A stretch of 64,000 nucleotides of DNA from an uncultured Oleispira sp. (GCA_913019965.1 CAJVZR010000012.1:1-64000); one strand, 5' to 3'. Shown: positions 26,640 to 36,074, numbered from the stretch's first letter. Program-made: numbers and translations. Notes: generated from the letters alone by a model not told the origin.

Positions 26640-27917
26640 CTAGCGACACTCGACCATCAGGTGCTTACTTTGATAGCGGTATTTTCGCAGATGACACCAC
26701 GGAATGGCAAAACCTAATGTGAAGAGCCCAACCAATGTATTACTAAGCGACAATAACAGGTTGCTTAAATAAGTATCGCTATTGGTGATGGTTAATTGCT
26801 CACTCGACAAATTATTCAACTTCCACTGTCGACGCCATGCCTGCAAGGTATTCATAACCACGGCGAATATAATAATAGACAAAGGCAATAGCCAAAAACC
26901 ATGAACCAATGCATTACTCCAAAATTCAGGGCTACTTCCTTCATCCCCCATTAGTAGCATTGAAATCACTAGGCCACTCATAACCAGAAGTCCCGCAATC
27001 AAAAATAATACTTTGGCATACAATCCATATAATGAAATAGGACTCGACTTTAGTTGCCAGCGGCTATTTAAGAATCGAGTATTATTCACCTGATATTCAA
27101 TAATTTTGAAATCTAACCAAGGCCATAAAATTAAAATCAGAATACACATTAAGGCATACTGTAAAAATTGATTGCCCTGATTCGCTAGCTGATATTTTTG
27201 CAAACGTGATAGCGCAATATTGCCATGGTTATGAGATTTTTCATGCTCGTCTAAATAGTCTATTTCTTCCGCCGAAATATCCTCTCCCCAATAATCATGC
27301 GCTTCGTGATCGGATGAGTGGCTCCTAGCATGTTCATCTATGGCTAAGATATCGCTTTCTGTGCGAGATAAATAAGAATCTTCAGAAAAAACAGCAGGCT
27401 CTTCTTTATTATCAATACTGGCTAAAAATTGGCTATCGATTATTTCACTGTTAAAAATAACTGTACTTAGTAATAAAAACACTGCAATAGGAGAAATAAT
27501 GGATTGATAAAACTTAACAAGAGAGAGTGTGAAGGTAGACTCTGAATGATCAAACTGTATTGAATTTAATGAATATTTTTTTTCTGTCAAATAAAACCCC
27601 GGTAACGTTAATAAAAATAATAACTGCAATACGAGATCATATTGAGGTACGCTCGCGGCTATTAAATACAGCGCAAACATCCAAATGACTAATATCAGCC
27701 TAGTTTTAAATACTTTGAGAGCTTGGTTTTTAGTATTAAAAAGTTTGTTATTATATTTTGCATTGGAATATAGATAGCTTTTTAGAGCCTGATTCCCCCA
27801 AGGTGCGTAAATCCCTAAGGTCATTATTTTCAGCAGACTCACTTTCAGCCACAATGGGAAATATTCCATCAGGGTTACTGAAAGTGATATCTTTTTACTC
27901 TCATGTTCAATATTCAT
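26640..27917 (-). CDS. DUF898 (YjgN-like) membrane protein
   Basis: The protein of about 425 residues has roughly eight hydrophobic segments. It shows two diagnostic DUF898 turns: MTLGIYAPWGNQALKSYLYSN near the N-terminus and FTLGFAIPWCHLRKYRYQSK near the C-terminus. A soluble, acidic, His-rich loop lies between them at about residues 170-240 (HARSHSSDHEAHDYWGED), unusual for the family and possibly metal-binding. I prefer the ATG at 27917, preceded by GAGATTAAAT, over the longer form at 27986, which overlaps the upstream gene. Function unknown. Confidence 0.8.
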   Translation of the reverse strand: MNIEHESKKISLSVTLMEYFPLWLKVSLLKIMTLGIYAPWGNQALKSYLYSNAKYNNKLFNTKNQALKVFKTRLILVIWMFALYLIAASVPQYDLVLQLLFLLTLPGFYLTEKKYSLNSIQFDHSESTFTLSLVKFYQSIISPIAVFLLLSTVIFNSEIIDSQFLASIDNKEEPAVFSEDSYLSRTESDILAIDEHARSHSSDHEAHDYWGEDISAEEIDYLDEHEKSHNHGNIALSRLQKYQLANQGNQFLQYALMCILILILWPWLDFKIIEYQVNNTRFLNSRWQLKSSPISLYGLYAKVLFLIAGLLVMSGLVISMLLMGDEGSSPEFWSNALVHGFWLLPLSIIIFAVVMNTLQAWRRQWKLNNLSSEQLTITNSDTYLSNLLLSLSNTLVGLFTLGFAIPWCHLRKYRYQSKHLMVECR

Positions 27918-27967
27918 ATTTAATCTCATTATTTTTATTATTAAATAGACTAACGTATTCTTATCAA

Positions 27968-28792
27968 TTAATTGGCTATCTTCCAACGATAGGATAAATC
28001 TACCCCAACGAAACTATCCGCAGCACTGTCCGATAGCCCCATGCCGGCATGACCCCCTAGTTGCCAATGCCTATCGAGTCTCAAACGCATATCCAGATTG
28101 ATACTCCTAACATCGTCATTCTGACTTTGAGTAGCCTCTTTATGATAATAAGACATCCCTAGCCCTGTTCGCCGTGTTAGGAAGTACATGCCCCCCAAGC
28201 TAACCTGATTGCGCGCACTGTTATCAGCAAACTCTTTATCTTGACGTAAATGACGGCCAACCCGGCCATGCAGCATCCAACGTTGATAGCGGTAACTACG
28301 GCTGAGATTTACATTATATTCATGACGGCCATTTGAAAAACCTTGCGCTTGATCTGCCGTCGGTATTTTCCAGCGCCCAGATATCGACCAACGACCTGCT
28401 CTGGATTTTTTTGGCCAATTAAAACTTACATTCAAACTCGGATCTGCATAACCACTGCGTTGCTTACGTTCTTCACTTCCTACTAGAAATTGCTCTCCAG
28501 TTTCACCATCTTCTAATAATATTAATTCGGCTGGGCCATCCTGAAATATATAGGGTTGAGTAAAGCGCAAGGCCCACTGGTCATGCTGGTACTTGACTGA
28601 TGCTTGCGTGGCTAAAGTGAAGGTATCGGTTTCCAAGCCATAATCACCCACAAAGCCATAGCTCGATAAACTCGTTTGAACCGACTGCTGAGCACTCGCC
28701 GCCATACTCAGAATGAGTCCAAGTAAAAACGTAAAAACCCAGGCACTCATAGATTGCCTAGGCTTGGAATAATTGATCGCTATTGTTTGCAC
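27968..28792 (-). CDS. Small outer-membrane beta-barrel-like protein
   Basis: The 274-residue protein has a signal peptide (WVFTFLLGLILSMAASAQ). Many amphipathic strands follow (VKYQHDQWALRFTQPYIF, HEYNVNLSRSYRYQRWMLHG, LGMSYYHKEAT), consistent with a 10-12-strand barrel. The start is a GTG at 28792 (basic n-region) or the ATG at 28750. It begins 3 bp after the upstream 123-codon gene, so the two are co-expressed. I recognise no named family. It may be a channel or an assembly partner of the small exported protein encoded before it. Confidence 0.65.
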   Translation of the reverse strand: MQTIAINYSKPRQSMSAWVFTFLLGLILSMAASAQQSVQTSLSSYGFVGDYGLETDTFTLATQASVKYQHDQWALRFTQPYIFQDGPAELILLEDGETGEQFLVGSEERKQRSGYADPSLNVSFNWPKKSRAGRWSISGRWKIPTADQAQGFSNGRHEYNVNLSRSYRYQRWMLHGRVGRHLRQDKEFADNSARNQVSLGGMYFLTRRTGLGMSYYHKEATQSQNDDVRSINLDMRLRLDRHWQLGGHAGMGLSDSAADSFVGVDLSYRWKIAN

Positions 28793-28794
28793 TT

Positions 28795-29160
28795 TTAAGG
28801 TTTCATCTTTACCGAATTCAGTATCCTAAAATGATCATTTTTTCTCGAATGGTCAAGCGGAATCCTTATTTGTTGGTACATTGGCGCACGACGACATCGA
28901 TCCGGCTTAGTTCGCATAATACTGACATCATATCCCTCAGGTGTTGAGGAGGTTTGTAGATGGAAATCCTCTTCTTGGGTACAGCCTGTACTGATAACGG
29001 TAATGATGATGCTCTCTTGAGCTAGTTTGAATCCGTATAGCGTCTCTAATTCAAAAGGACGCTGATACACTGAAGAGGACTCTTCTGCAGCAGGTAAAGT
29101 ACAACTGATTACCGCCATGATAAATACAAAGAGAAATGATAAGTTCTTGATCATATTCAT
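28795..29160 (-). CDS. Small exported protein, unknown function
   Basis: The ATG at 29160 is preceded by GAGGTGTGT and gives about 121 residues with a signal peptide ending near LPAAE. The mature part contains two cysteines (STGCTQEEDF and KPDRCRRAP) that could form a disulfide, and repeats no known motif. It is followed at once by the beta-barrel gene. Both lie downstream of the protease gene's terminator, so they are probably a separate unit. Confidence 0.6.
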   Translation of the reverse strand: MNMIKNLSFLFVFIMAVISCTLPAAEESSSVYQRPFELETLYGFKLAQESIIITVISTGCTQEEDFHLQTSSTPEGYDVSIMRTKPDRCRRAPMYQQIRIPLDHSRKNDHFRILNSVKMKP

Positions 29161-29195
29161 ACACACCTCGACTACATTAGGCAGATTAAAATATT

Positions 29196-29220
29196 AAAAA
29201 AGGGAGGGCTTACGCCCCCC
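29196..29220 (-). terminator. Rho-independent terminator after the serine protease gene
   Basis: On the minus strand GGGGGGC-GTAA-GCCCTCCC is followed by six U residues. It lies 31 bp beyond the protease stop codon and separates that gene from the next minus-strand unit. Confidence 0.8.
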
Positions 29221-29250
29221 AAAACACACAGGACATTCTTAGATGAGAAA

Positions 29251-30984
29251 TTATTTCTGTTGGCGACGACCTCCTAATAAAGGAAGCAATAACAAGCTAG
29301 CGAGTAAAGTGAGCGGATTAAAGGCCCCAGCGACAGTTATGGTTGCTGTCTTCTCTTCCTCGGCGTCTGTTCCTTCTGCTCCATCACCATTGTTTGCATT
29401 ACCGTCTAATTCGCCATCATTCTCTAAGTCGATATTGATATCGCCAATGCCATCCCCTGAACATTCAGCGCCTTCAAAGTCGAAATCGATATGGTGTTCC
29501 CCTTCTCCAAGCTCAGTATTGTGTTGCTCTGGACGACCCCCTGGCTTCTTGCGGAATTGACGAACGGTTTTACCATCAACGCTATAAGCAAGACGATTTC
29601 CCTCTGCGACAGTCGCATTAAAGCTAATACGACCTGGGCCAGTCACGGTTAACCCTAACTCGGCGCTGCCATCTTCCCCAAGAAAATCACAGTTCACATC
29701 AAAGCCACCATCATCGTTCGGGTTCCATGCATCGGTGCCATCGTCATACCAACCATCATCTTCCAAGGCTTTTTTATCGGTGCCTAGTAGCTCCACCTTG
29801 ATAGCGCTATGTTCGGCATGGTCGGTCGTTACAACTAACTCACCTTCAGAAAACTTAACCTCTTCATTAGGGGTATAGATTAATTTAAAGCTACAGCTCG
29901 CATCGATCGCTAATGATTGATTTTCACACTGGTTATCCGCGACGCTGAACTCAGCACCACTGACGGACATTGTCGATACCATCAGGTTGGCCGTTGCATC
30001 AGCTGGATTCTTAATCGACAAGGTTTGGCTAACCGTCTGCTCCCCATTAGTTACAATAAAATCAGCATACTCAGGTAAACCTAATACCACTTCCTGCTGT
30101 TCAGGCATTGGTTCACCTGGGCGACCTGTATGAACAGGGACTTCACCATTTTTGACCTGCGCAATCCAATCAACATAATTTCCCACACGGGTATATACCC
30201 CAGGGAAGTTTGCTTGAGCACAGCCTTCACCAAAGCTCACGACCCCAACCTGCACCCAGCTACCTGCTGACTCAATAACTAAAGGACCACCACTATCGCC
30301 TTGGCAGGAGTCTTTACCACCAGCCGCCAGCCCCGCACAAATCATATTCGCCGTGACCGTTTGCCCTACTGCGGCATACGCTGTTTTACAGCTTTCATGA
30401 TCAAATAGCGGCACCTCTACTTGTTGTAATATCTCTGGGAATTCTTCCCCGGTAGTACTGGTATTACCCCAACCAATCACCGTTAATGGTGTGGCAGCGG
30501 CTAGACCATCAATAAAGGTATTACTTGCCGCATTCACTAAGGTTTTATCAACTTCGGTCGCCAGTTTTAGTACGGCAATATCGTGATCATTTCCGTACTC
30601 TTGATGAATGTAGATCGCTTCAACATTTGCCTTTACTTCACCATCGTCCACTTGCTGAGTATTGTAATCAGCCACCACTACTTGCATGCCATCAGCCGAT
30701 TCACGCTCTACACAATGTGCCGCGGTTAGCACCCATTGCTTATCCAATAAGCTGGCACCACAAAAATGGCTACCATCCTTACTCTGCAATGAAACCATCC
30801 AAGGATAAGTGCCACTGGTTGCATCTGCGCCACCAATAATCCTCTGCTCTAAGGCCATAGATTGGGAAGATGCCAAGGCCATACTGCCCAAAGCGAAGGT
30901 GGCGACAGCCAACTTATTTAACGCTTGCTTAGAAACTTGTTTCGACGTGCTCTTCACCGCTGAATACTTTTCTGCTGATTTCAT
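29251..30984 (-). CDS. Secreted trypsin-like serine protease with C-terminal anchor/sorting signal
   Basis: The ATG at 30984 follows CAGGAGTCGATC, an excellent ribosome binding site. The product is about 577 residues with a long signal peptide. A chymotrypsin-fold domain spans about residues 45-275, with RIIGGADAT activation site, LTAAHC, DIAVLK and GDSGGP (catalytic His, Asp, Ser). A beta-sandwich and an acidic linker with many Asp/Asn follow. The C-terminus is a tripartite tail of hydrophobic helix plus GGRRQQK, like rhombosortase-type sorting signals. The gene is divergent from the DUF6502/DUF5666 pair across a region with three palindromic sites. Confidence 0.92.
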   Translation of the reverse strand: MKSAEKYSAVKSTSKQVSKQALNKLAVATFALGSMALASSQSMALEQRIIGGADATSGTYPWMVSLQSKDGSHFCGASLLDKQWVLTAAHCVERESADGMQVVVADYNTQQVDDGEVKANVEAIYIHQEYGNDHDIAVLKLATEVDKTLVNAASNTFIDGLAAATPLTVIGWGNTSTTGEEFPEILQQVEVPLFDHESCKTAYAAVGQTVTANMICAGLAAGGKDSCQGDSGGPLVIESAGSWVQVGVVSFGEGCAQANFPGVYTRVGNYVDWIAQVKNGEVPVHTGRPGEPMPEQQEVVLGLPEYADFIVTNGEQTVSQTLSIKNPADATANLMVSTMSVSGAEFSVADNQCENQSLAIDASCSFKLIYTPNEEVKFSEGELVVTTDHAEHSAIKVELLGTDKKALEDDGWYDDGTDAWNPNDDGGFDVNCDFLGEDGSAELGLTVTGPGRISFNATVAEGNRLAYSVDGKTVRQFRKKPGGRPEQHNTELGEGEHHIDFDFEGAECSGDGIGDINIDLENDGELDGNANNGDGAEGTDAEEEKTATITVAGAFNPLTLLASLLLLPLLGGRRQQK

Positions 30985-31069
30985 GATCGACTCCTGATGA
31001 CTTATGCCACTGGGCAATACCATCGTTATTTAGTTTTTCTTCGTTATGTTTACATCACACTCGTCACGC

Positions 31070-31190
31070 GAGGTAATTTTTCCCTCAAGACCATTACAAT
31101 TTACGAGGGAATTTTTCCCTTGTCAAAGAAAAGATAGAATATTTTTGTGACCTAGAGCGCAAACAAAGAAAAAGTGGGAAAAAATCCCTC
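31070..31190. promoter_or_regulatory. Three copies of a 17-bp palindromic operator
   Basis: Sites resembling GAGGGAATTTTTCCCTC (a 7-3-7 inverted repeat) occur at 31070-31086, 31105-31121 and, in reverse orientation, 31174-31190. Each differs from the consensus by one to three bases. Start-to-start distances are 35 and 69 bp, about one and two times 34.5 bp, so the sites face similar sides of the helix. They fill the gap between the divergent protease and DUF6502 genes. The third overlaps the alternative GTG start of DUF6502, which favours the later ATG. The DUF6502 protein is an obvious candidate binder. Confidence 0.7.
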
Positions 31191-31209
31191 GTTGAATTAT
31201 GATAAAAGA

Positions 31210-32112
31210 ATGAACTCAAATAATTCGCACAACAACAGCCAAACAGGCATACCTAAAGCAGTTGCAACCGCAGTACAGCGCTTGTTACGTCCTCTCGTGC
31301 GTTTATTATTATCCTTTCAAATTACCTTTCCGGTATTTCAGCAATGGCTTAAAAAAGCCTATGTAGAGATTGCCGATCAAGAATTCCCTCTCAATGACAA
31401 GCCTCAAACAGATACTCGTATTAGTTTATTGACAGGAATTCACCGCAAAGACATCAAACGTCTACGGCATGAAGACGAGGCTCCTCAAGATAGCCCTGAG
31501 AACATCAGTATTGGTGTGCAGCTAGCTGCGCACTGGATGGGACAAGCGGAGTTCTTAGATCACGATAAGCAACCACTGTCCTTGCCTTTCAAAGCCGACG
31601 CTAATGGCCCCTCATTTGAACGTTTGGTCGAACAAGTATGTAAAAAAGACATTCGTGCCCGTGTCGTACTCGATGAGTGGTTGCGCCTTGGGGTGGTTAC
31701 CCTTGAAGATACCGCGGATAGCAAAAATGAGCTGATCACTTTAGCTCCTGGTGCTTTCGTACCTAGCCATAGCATGGATGAAAAAGCCTTTTTCTTAGGG
31801 ATGAATGTTGCAGATCATTTAGCCACAGCCACTCATAATGTCCTTTCATCAAGTAACAAAGATCACCTGAGTGAAGGAAAATTTGAACGCTGTTTATATT
31901 ATGACGGTCTCTCAGAAGCCTCTATTGCTGAATTAAAACAGCTTGCAAATGACCAAGGTATGGCGCTTTTACAATCCCTTAACGAACGCGCCTTACAGCT
32001 TAAAAAACAGGATCAGAGCTTAAACCAACCGCAGGTAAACGATCAGCGTATTAATATTGGCCTCTACGTTTTTGACGAAGCGGATAAAACAATAGAGGCT
32101 CCACATGATTAG
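31210..32112 (+). CDS. DUF6502 family protein, probable DNA-binding regulator
   Basis: From the ATG at 31210 the product has 300 residues; a GTG start at 31174 would overlap the operator and is less likely. The N-terminal half has a helix-turn-helix-like stretch, RISLLTGIHRKDIKRLRHE (about residues 70-90), preceded by FPVFQQWLKKAYVEIADQEF. This matches DUF6502. The C-terminal half (about 145-230) has the ADHLATATHNVLS region. No enzyme motif is seen. Its stop overlaps the DUF5666 start by 8 bp. I infer an autoregulator of the divergent region. Confidence 0.75.
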   Translation: MNSNNSHNNSQTGIPKAVATAVQRLLRPLVRLLLSFQITFPVFQQWLKKAYVEIADQEFPLNDKPQTDTRISLLTGIHRKDIKRLRHEDEAPQDSPENISIGVQLAAHWMGQAEFLDHDKQPLSLPFKADANGPSFERLVEQVCKKDIRARVVLDEWLRLGVVTLEDTADSKNELITLAPGAFVPSHSMDEKAFFLGMNVADHLATATHNVLSSSNKDHLSEGKFERCLYYDGLSEASIAELKQLANDQGMALLQSLNERALQLKKQDQSLNQPQVNDQRINIGLYVFDEADKTIEAPHD

Positions 32113-33457
32113 AGGCCTACTACTCTCCTGTTTGTTATTGCTCTCGGCTTGTGCGACCCAAGATAGTCGTTGGAGTGCTTATAATAGCCAAGGCCAAGGG
32201 TTTAAAAATACGGGAAATATTGAATATAACGGCATTGGCGGCAGTGGAAGACAAGGGGAGCCTTTACCCGAAAATGGCTTAGGTGGCAGTGGTATTCGTC
32301 AGGCTCAAGCGAATGGACTTGGAGGCTCTGGACGTCAAGCAAACGATATTATTGAAAATGGTCTGGGTGGCTCAGGAAAGCAAGGGCCAAGTAAAGCCGC
32401 TATTTTAGGACCAATTTCTGCATTTGGCAGTATTTGGGTCAATGACCGCCATATTCAATTACCTGACAGCACTGAGTACCTTATTGCCGGAAAACAAGCC
32501 CAGCGGAGTGATCTTCGTTTAGGACAAATGGTTGCCGTTCTCGCAGACTCCATTGATGATAGCGACTATCAAGCGCTGGAAGTCCACTTACTGTTTAATG
32601 TCGTAGGCAAAATAGAAACGATCGCGTTTACTAACGATAAAATGGGTAAGCTTACGTTAATGGGTCAAACCGTTCTCATTGATAAATCGACCCGTATTGT
32701 TAATCACTTGGGCCATGAATTAAGCCAGCACCCGCTGAAAACCGCTGATCATATTGCGATCAGTGGTTTGCGCATGCCAAACCAAGAGGTTAAAGCGACG
32801 TTATTGGTTGTTCAAAGCCAGCAATCGATTCAATTGGCCGGCCCTGTCAGTGTGATTGATGGCCAATACTGGCTAGCACAACAAAAACTGGCCTTTAACC
32901 TACAACAGCCTGAACTCGATCAACCTCTGCGCTTACAAGGTAAGATGCAAGGTGGTATTTTTATTGTCGATGATTGGGCTCCTCTGCCACATAATCGAAT
33001 ATTTGAGCTAGCTGATGAAGTTTGGCTAGAAGGCTTCCCACTGTCGGATGCAGAGTTCTTTATTGAAGGCTTTGAAGTTCAGCTACCAGAATTTACGGAT
33101 GATTTATTTGATCCCAATGACAGCATGCGTATTGGCATTGATATGGAAGATCAAGAGTTTTGGATGGACCATGAGCCCACTGAAAACGATATGGATCAGT
33201 GGCAAGACCAATGGCAGCAAGACGATGATACTTTTATCCGTCGCTCCATAGACCCTCAAGACAACCATCATCCTGATCCTGAATTTAACGATCAGGATTT
33301 TTACCCACCTGAACATGATCATCATGACAATTATTATCCCGATGATTCATATCCTGGAGATTTCTTTCCTGATGAGCACTATCCAGATGAGTACTATCCA
33401 GATGACTATTATCCGGATGATTATGACCCTTACGACAACCGCCCGCCTCCTCGATAG
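32105..33457 (+). CDS. DUF5666 lipoprotein with GLGGSG repeats and an acidic Tyr-Pro-Asp tail
   Basis: The 450-residue protein has a lipobox LLSAC (lipidated Cys near residue 16). Residues about 40-100 hold four NG(L/I)GGSG repeats spaced 13-22 residues apart. Then come DUF5666 beta-domains (GPISAFGSIWVNDRHIQL and later GQMVAVLADSID). The last 65 residues are low-complexity, with tandem YPDD/YPDE units rich in Asp, His and Tyr, suggestive of metal binding. It overlaps the DUF6502 gene by 8 bp, so the two are coupled. Function unknown. Confidence 0.8.
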   Translation: MIRGLLLSCLLLLSACATQDSRWSAYNSQGQGFKNTGNIEYNGIGGSGRQGEPLPENGLGGSGIRQAQANGLGGSGRQANDIIENGLGGSGKQGPSKAAILGPISAFGSIWVNDRHIQLPDSTEYLIAGKQAQRSDLRLGQMVAVLADSIDDSDYQALEVHLLFNVVGKIETIAFTNDKMGKLTLMGQTVLIDKSTRIVNHLGHELSQHPLKTADHIAISGLRMPNQEVKATLLVVQSQQSIQLAGPVSVIDGQYWLAQQKLAFNLQQPELDQPLRLQGKMQGGIFIVDDWAPLPHNRIFELADEVWLEGFPLSDAEFFIEGFEVQLPEFTDDLFDPNDSMRIGIDMEDQEFWMDHEPTENDMDQWQDQWQQDDDTFIRRSIDPQDNHHPDPEFNDQDFYPPEHDHHDNYYPDDSYPGDFFPDEHYPDEYYPDDYYPDDYDPYDNRPPPR

Positions 33458-33489
33458 CTGACTTTGGAGTTAACGAACATAACTTCAAA

Positions 33490-33510
33490 CTAATGAGTAA
33501 GGCTCATTAG
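33490..33510 (+). other. Stem-loop after the DUF5666 gene
   Basis: CTAATGAG pairs perfectly with CTCATTAG around a TAAGG loop, 33 bp after the DUF5666 stop. There is no T-run, so it is either an mRNA-end-protecting hairpin or a weak terminator. Confidence 0.4.
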
Positions 33511-33588
33511 CACCTTCAGGATGATACAGGGCTGTGATAGAGTCAGGCGATCTAATTACAATTATAATCGTCATTTTGGGGCTATAAC

Positions 33589-35133
33589 ATGCTAAAAGAT
33601 TACGCTAACTACGACGCCATCGGTTTAGCACAGCTGGTTAAGAAAAAAGACATCAGCGCCAGTGAGTTATTGGATACCGCCATTGCCCATGCCGAGAAAG
33701 AAAACCCTGCGATTAACGCCATCATCACCAAGCTCTATGAATTTGGACACGAACAAATAGCTCAAGGTCTACCTGATGGTCCTTTTTCCGGAGTTCCATT
33801 CTTATTAAAAGACCTATTAGGTTCTTTAGAAGGCACTCCGATGAGTAATGGCAGTGCCGCTTATCGGGGCAGTATTTCACCCAGTGATAGTGAATTAGTT
33901 AAGCGCTACAAATCCTCTGGCGTGGTTATCTTCGGTAAAACCAATACCCCTGAGTTTGGCCTAATGGGAATTACTGAGCCCAAAGCATTTGGACCGACAA
34001 AAAACCCTTGGAACCTCAAACATACACCGGGCGGCTCTAGTGGCGGTTCCGGTGCTGCCATTGCTGCCGGCATCGTGCCAATGGCTTCCGGTGGTGATGG
34101 TGGAGGCTCTATTCGTATTCCAGCAGCTTGCTGTGGATTATTTGGCTTAAAGCCTTCCCGTGGTCGTACGCCTACTGGCCCATATTACAGCGAGTTTTGG
34201 GATGGTGCCGCGGCTGAGCATGTTTTGACCCGTTCGGTGCGCGATAGCGCGGCTATGTTGGACGTCACCTCTGGCCCTGATGGCAGTACGCCTTATCCGG
34301 TTAGAAAAGAATCTGGTTATCTCGAATGCCTAGCAACACCTGTTCGACCGTTAAAAATCGCGTATTCTGTCCATTCCTTTTTTGACCGCCCGGTAACCGA
34401 CGATGCAGTTAAAGCCGTTCAGCATACCGTGCAGTTGTTAGAATCATTAGGCCATACCGTTGAAGGGGTACAGCCTTATATTAATGCTGATGATTTAACC
34501 GATAGTTATCTCACTATGTACTATGGCCATGTTGCCGCCGACATGGAGTTTGCCGCTAAAATTTTAAATACCAACTTCAGTAACTTAGATGTAGAAGATA
34601 CGACCAAGCTGATGGGTTATATCGGCAAAAAGATATCCGCCGAACAATTTGTTAGCGCTAAACGCCGCTGGAATGACTTCAGCCAAAGCATGCATGCACT
34701 GCATCAAGAATATGACTTATTGCTCACCCCAACCCTAGGCAGTGAGCCCGTACCAATCGGCGAATTTGATTTAGGCATCGTAGATAAAATAGGTACTAAA
34801 ATTGTTAATGCCTTTGGATTGCAGAAACTGCTATTAAAATCTGGCATCACTAAAAAGCTGGCTTTAGAAAACTTAGAGAAATTACCTTTCACTCAGTTAG
34901 CTAACCTTACTGGACAGCCCGCAATGTCTGTTCCGCTTTTTTGGACGGAATCAGGCTTACCACTAGGTTCACAATTCATCGCCCCAATGGGAGATGAGAA
35001 AACCTTATTACAACTCGCCAAACAACTCGAACAAGCCCAGCCTTGGTTTGATAAAACCCCAGCTAATGGGGCCTATAAAGCCTCTGCAGAAAAGTTAGTT
35101 TCTACACTTACTAAAGAGAAGACATCCGCATGA
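33589..35133 (+). CDS. Amidase (amidase signature family)
   Basis: The 514-residue protein has the complete Ser-cisSer-Lys machinery of amidase-signature enzymes. Lys is in FSGVPFLLKDLLG (about residue 75). The Gly/Ser-rich signature GGSSGGSGAAIAAG lies near 148-162, followed by GGDGGGSIRIPAACCGLFGLKPS. It hydrolyses amide bonds; the substrate is unknown, as always for unlinked family members. GatA is excluded because no GatB/GatC neighbours exist and the C-terminal region differs. It overlaps the following SDR gene by 4 bp (ATGA). Confidence 0.93.
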   Translation: MLKDYANYDAIGLAQLVKKKDISASELLDTAIAHAEKENPAINAIITKLYEFGHEQIAQGLPDGPFSGVPFLLKDLLGSLEGTPMSNGSAAYRGSISPSDSELVKRYKSSGVVIFGKTNTPEFGLMGITEPKAFGPTKNPWNLKHTPGGSSGGSGAAIAAGIVPMASGGDGGGSIRIPAACCGLFGLKPSRGRTPTGPYYSEFWDGAAAEHVLTRSVRDSAAMLDVTSGPDGSTPYPVRKESGYLECLATPVRPLKIAYSVHSFFDRPVTDDAVKAVQHTVQLLESLGHTVEGVQPYINADDLTDSYLTMYYGHVAADMEFAAKILNTNFSNLDVEDTTKLMGYIGKKISAEQFVSAKRRWNDFSQSMHALHQEYDLLLTPTLGSEPVPIGEFDLGIVDKIGTKIVNAFGLQKLLLKSGITKKLALENLEKLPFTQLANLTGQPAMSVPLFWTESGLPLGSQFIAPMGDEKTLLQLAKQLEQAQPWFDKTPANGAYKASAEKLVSTLTKEKTSA

Positions 35134-35975
35134 AATCAGTTTTAATAACCGGCTGCTCTTCAGGTATTGGCCGTGCGTTATGTGAAAAATACTTAATCGA
35201 AGGTTTTCACGTATATGCCAGCGCCCGTAATATTCATAGCCTAACGGATCTTCCACAGCATCCGGAATTGAAAAAGCTGGCACTCGATGTGAATGATGCT
35301 AGCAGCATTCACAATGCCATTGCCCATATTAAACAAGACCATAAGCGCTTAGATGTGTTAATCAATAATGCAGGCTATGCTGCCATGGGCCCACTAATTG
35401 ATATGCCCATTGAAGATTTACGAGCCCAATTTGAAACCAATGTCTTCGCCCCGATGGAGCTAACAAAAGCCTGCCTTCCGTTATTAATGGCTAAAACAGA
35501 AACCGACGAGCGTGCCCAAGTGGTTAATATTGGCTCAGTATCGGGAATTACCACGACCCCTTTCTCAGGTGCTTATTGCGCGACCAAAGCCGCATTACAC
35601 TCATTATCCGACGCTCAACGAATGGAACTGTCACCTTTTGGTATCGATGTAATTACCGTACAGCCTGGTGCAATAGAATCTAAATTTGGGGATAACTCTC
35701 TGGCAAACGTATTACAACGTATTACTCCTGAGTCACTGTATGCCCCATTAAAGGATGCCATTAAAGCCAGAGCTACCGCCTCTCAAGATAATCCAACTCC
35801 AGCAGCTGAATTCGCCGATATATTAATTGCACAATTATTAAACAAACCTAAGGCCGTTATTCGAATCGGTAATGGTAGTTTTGGTTTGCCACTATTGAAA
35901 CGCTGGTTACCTGCGGCAATACTGGATAAGATACTGAGCAAGAAGTTCAATTTGCCTTCATTAGCGAAACGCTAA
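35130..35975 (+). CDS. Short-chain dehydrogenase/reductase
   Basis: The 281-residue classical SDR has the cofactor motif TGCSSGIG at the N-terminus, NNAG near residue 88, the catalytic Ser of NIGSVSG and YCATK (Tyr and Lys). The absence of an acidic residue after strand 2 and the presence of ASARN there suggest NADP preference. It is translationally coupled to the amidase upstream, so both may act on one substrate. Confidence 0.93.
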   Translation: MKSVLITGCSSGIGRALCEKYLIEGFHVYASARNIHSLTDLPQHPELKKLALDVNDASSIHNAIAHIKQDHKRLDVLINNAGYAAMGPLIDMPIEDLRAQFETNVFAPMELTKACLPLLMAKTETDERAQVVNIGSVSGITTTPFSGAYCATKAALHSLSDAQRMELSPFGIDVITVQPGAIESKFGDNSLANVLQRITPESLYAPLKDAIKARATASQDNPTPAAEFADILIAQLLNKPKAVIRIGNGSFGLPLLKRWLPAAILDKILSKKFNLPSLAKR

Positions 35976-36074
35976 CAAACTGAACTTAATCCCTCGTGAT
36001 TAGCTCTAACAACAATAATTAAATCAGCACTCATTTTTAGTTAATGAGTTGCTAACAATAGGTTATTCAATCGT

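Noticed and set aside
26590-26642. Short imperfect repeats (CACTCNAGTTT...AATACTC) between the ApbE and DUF898 genes
   Set aside because: They cover the ApbE stop and a few bases after it; too short and irregular to be called a tandem array or terminator.
33104-33488. Two minus-strand ORFs opposite the end of the DUF5666 gene
   Set aside because: They arise from the repetitive DNA that encodes the acidic YPDD tail and have no independent support.
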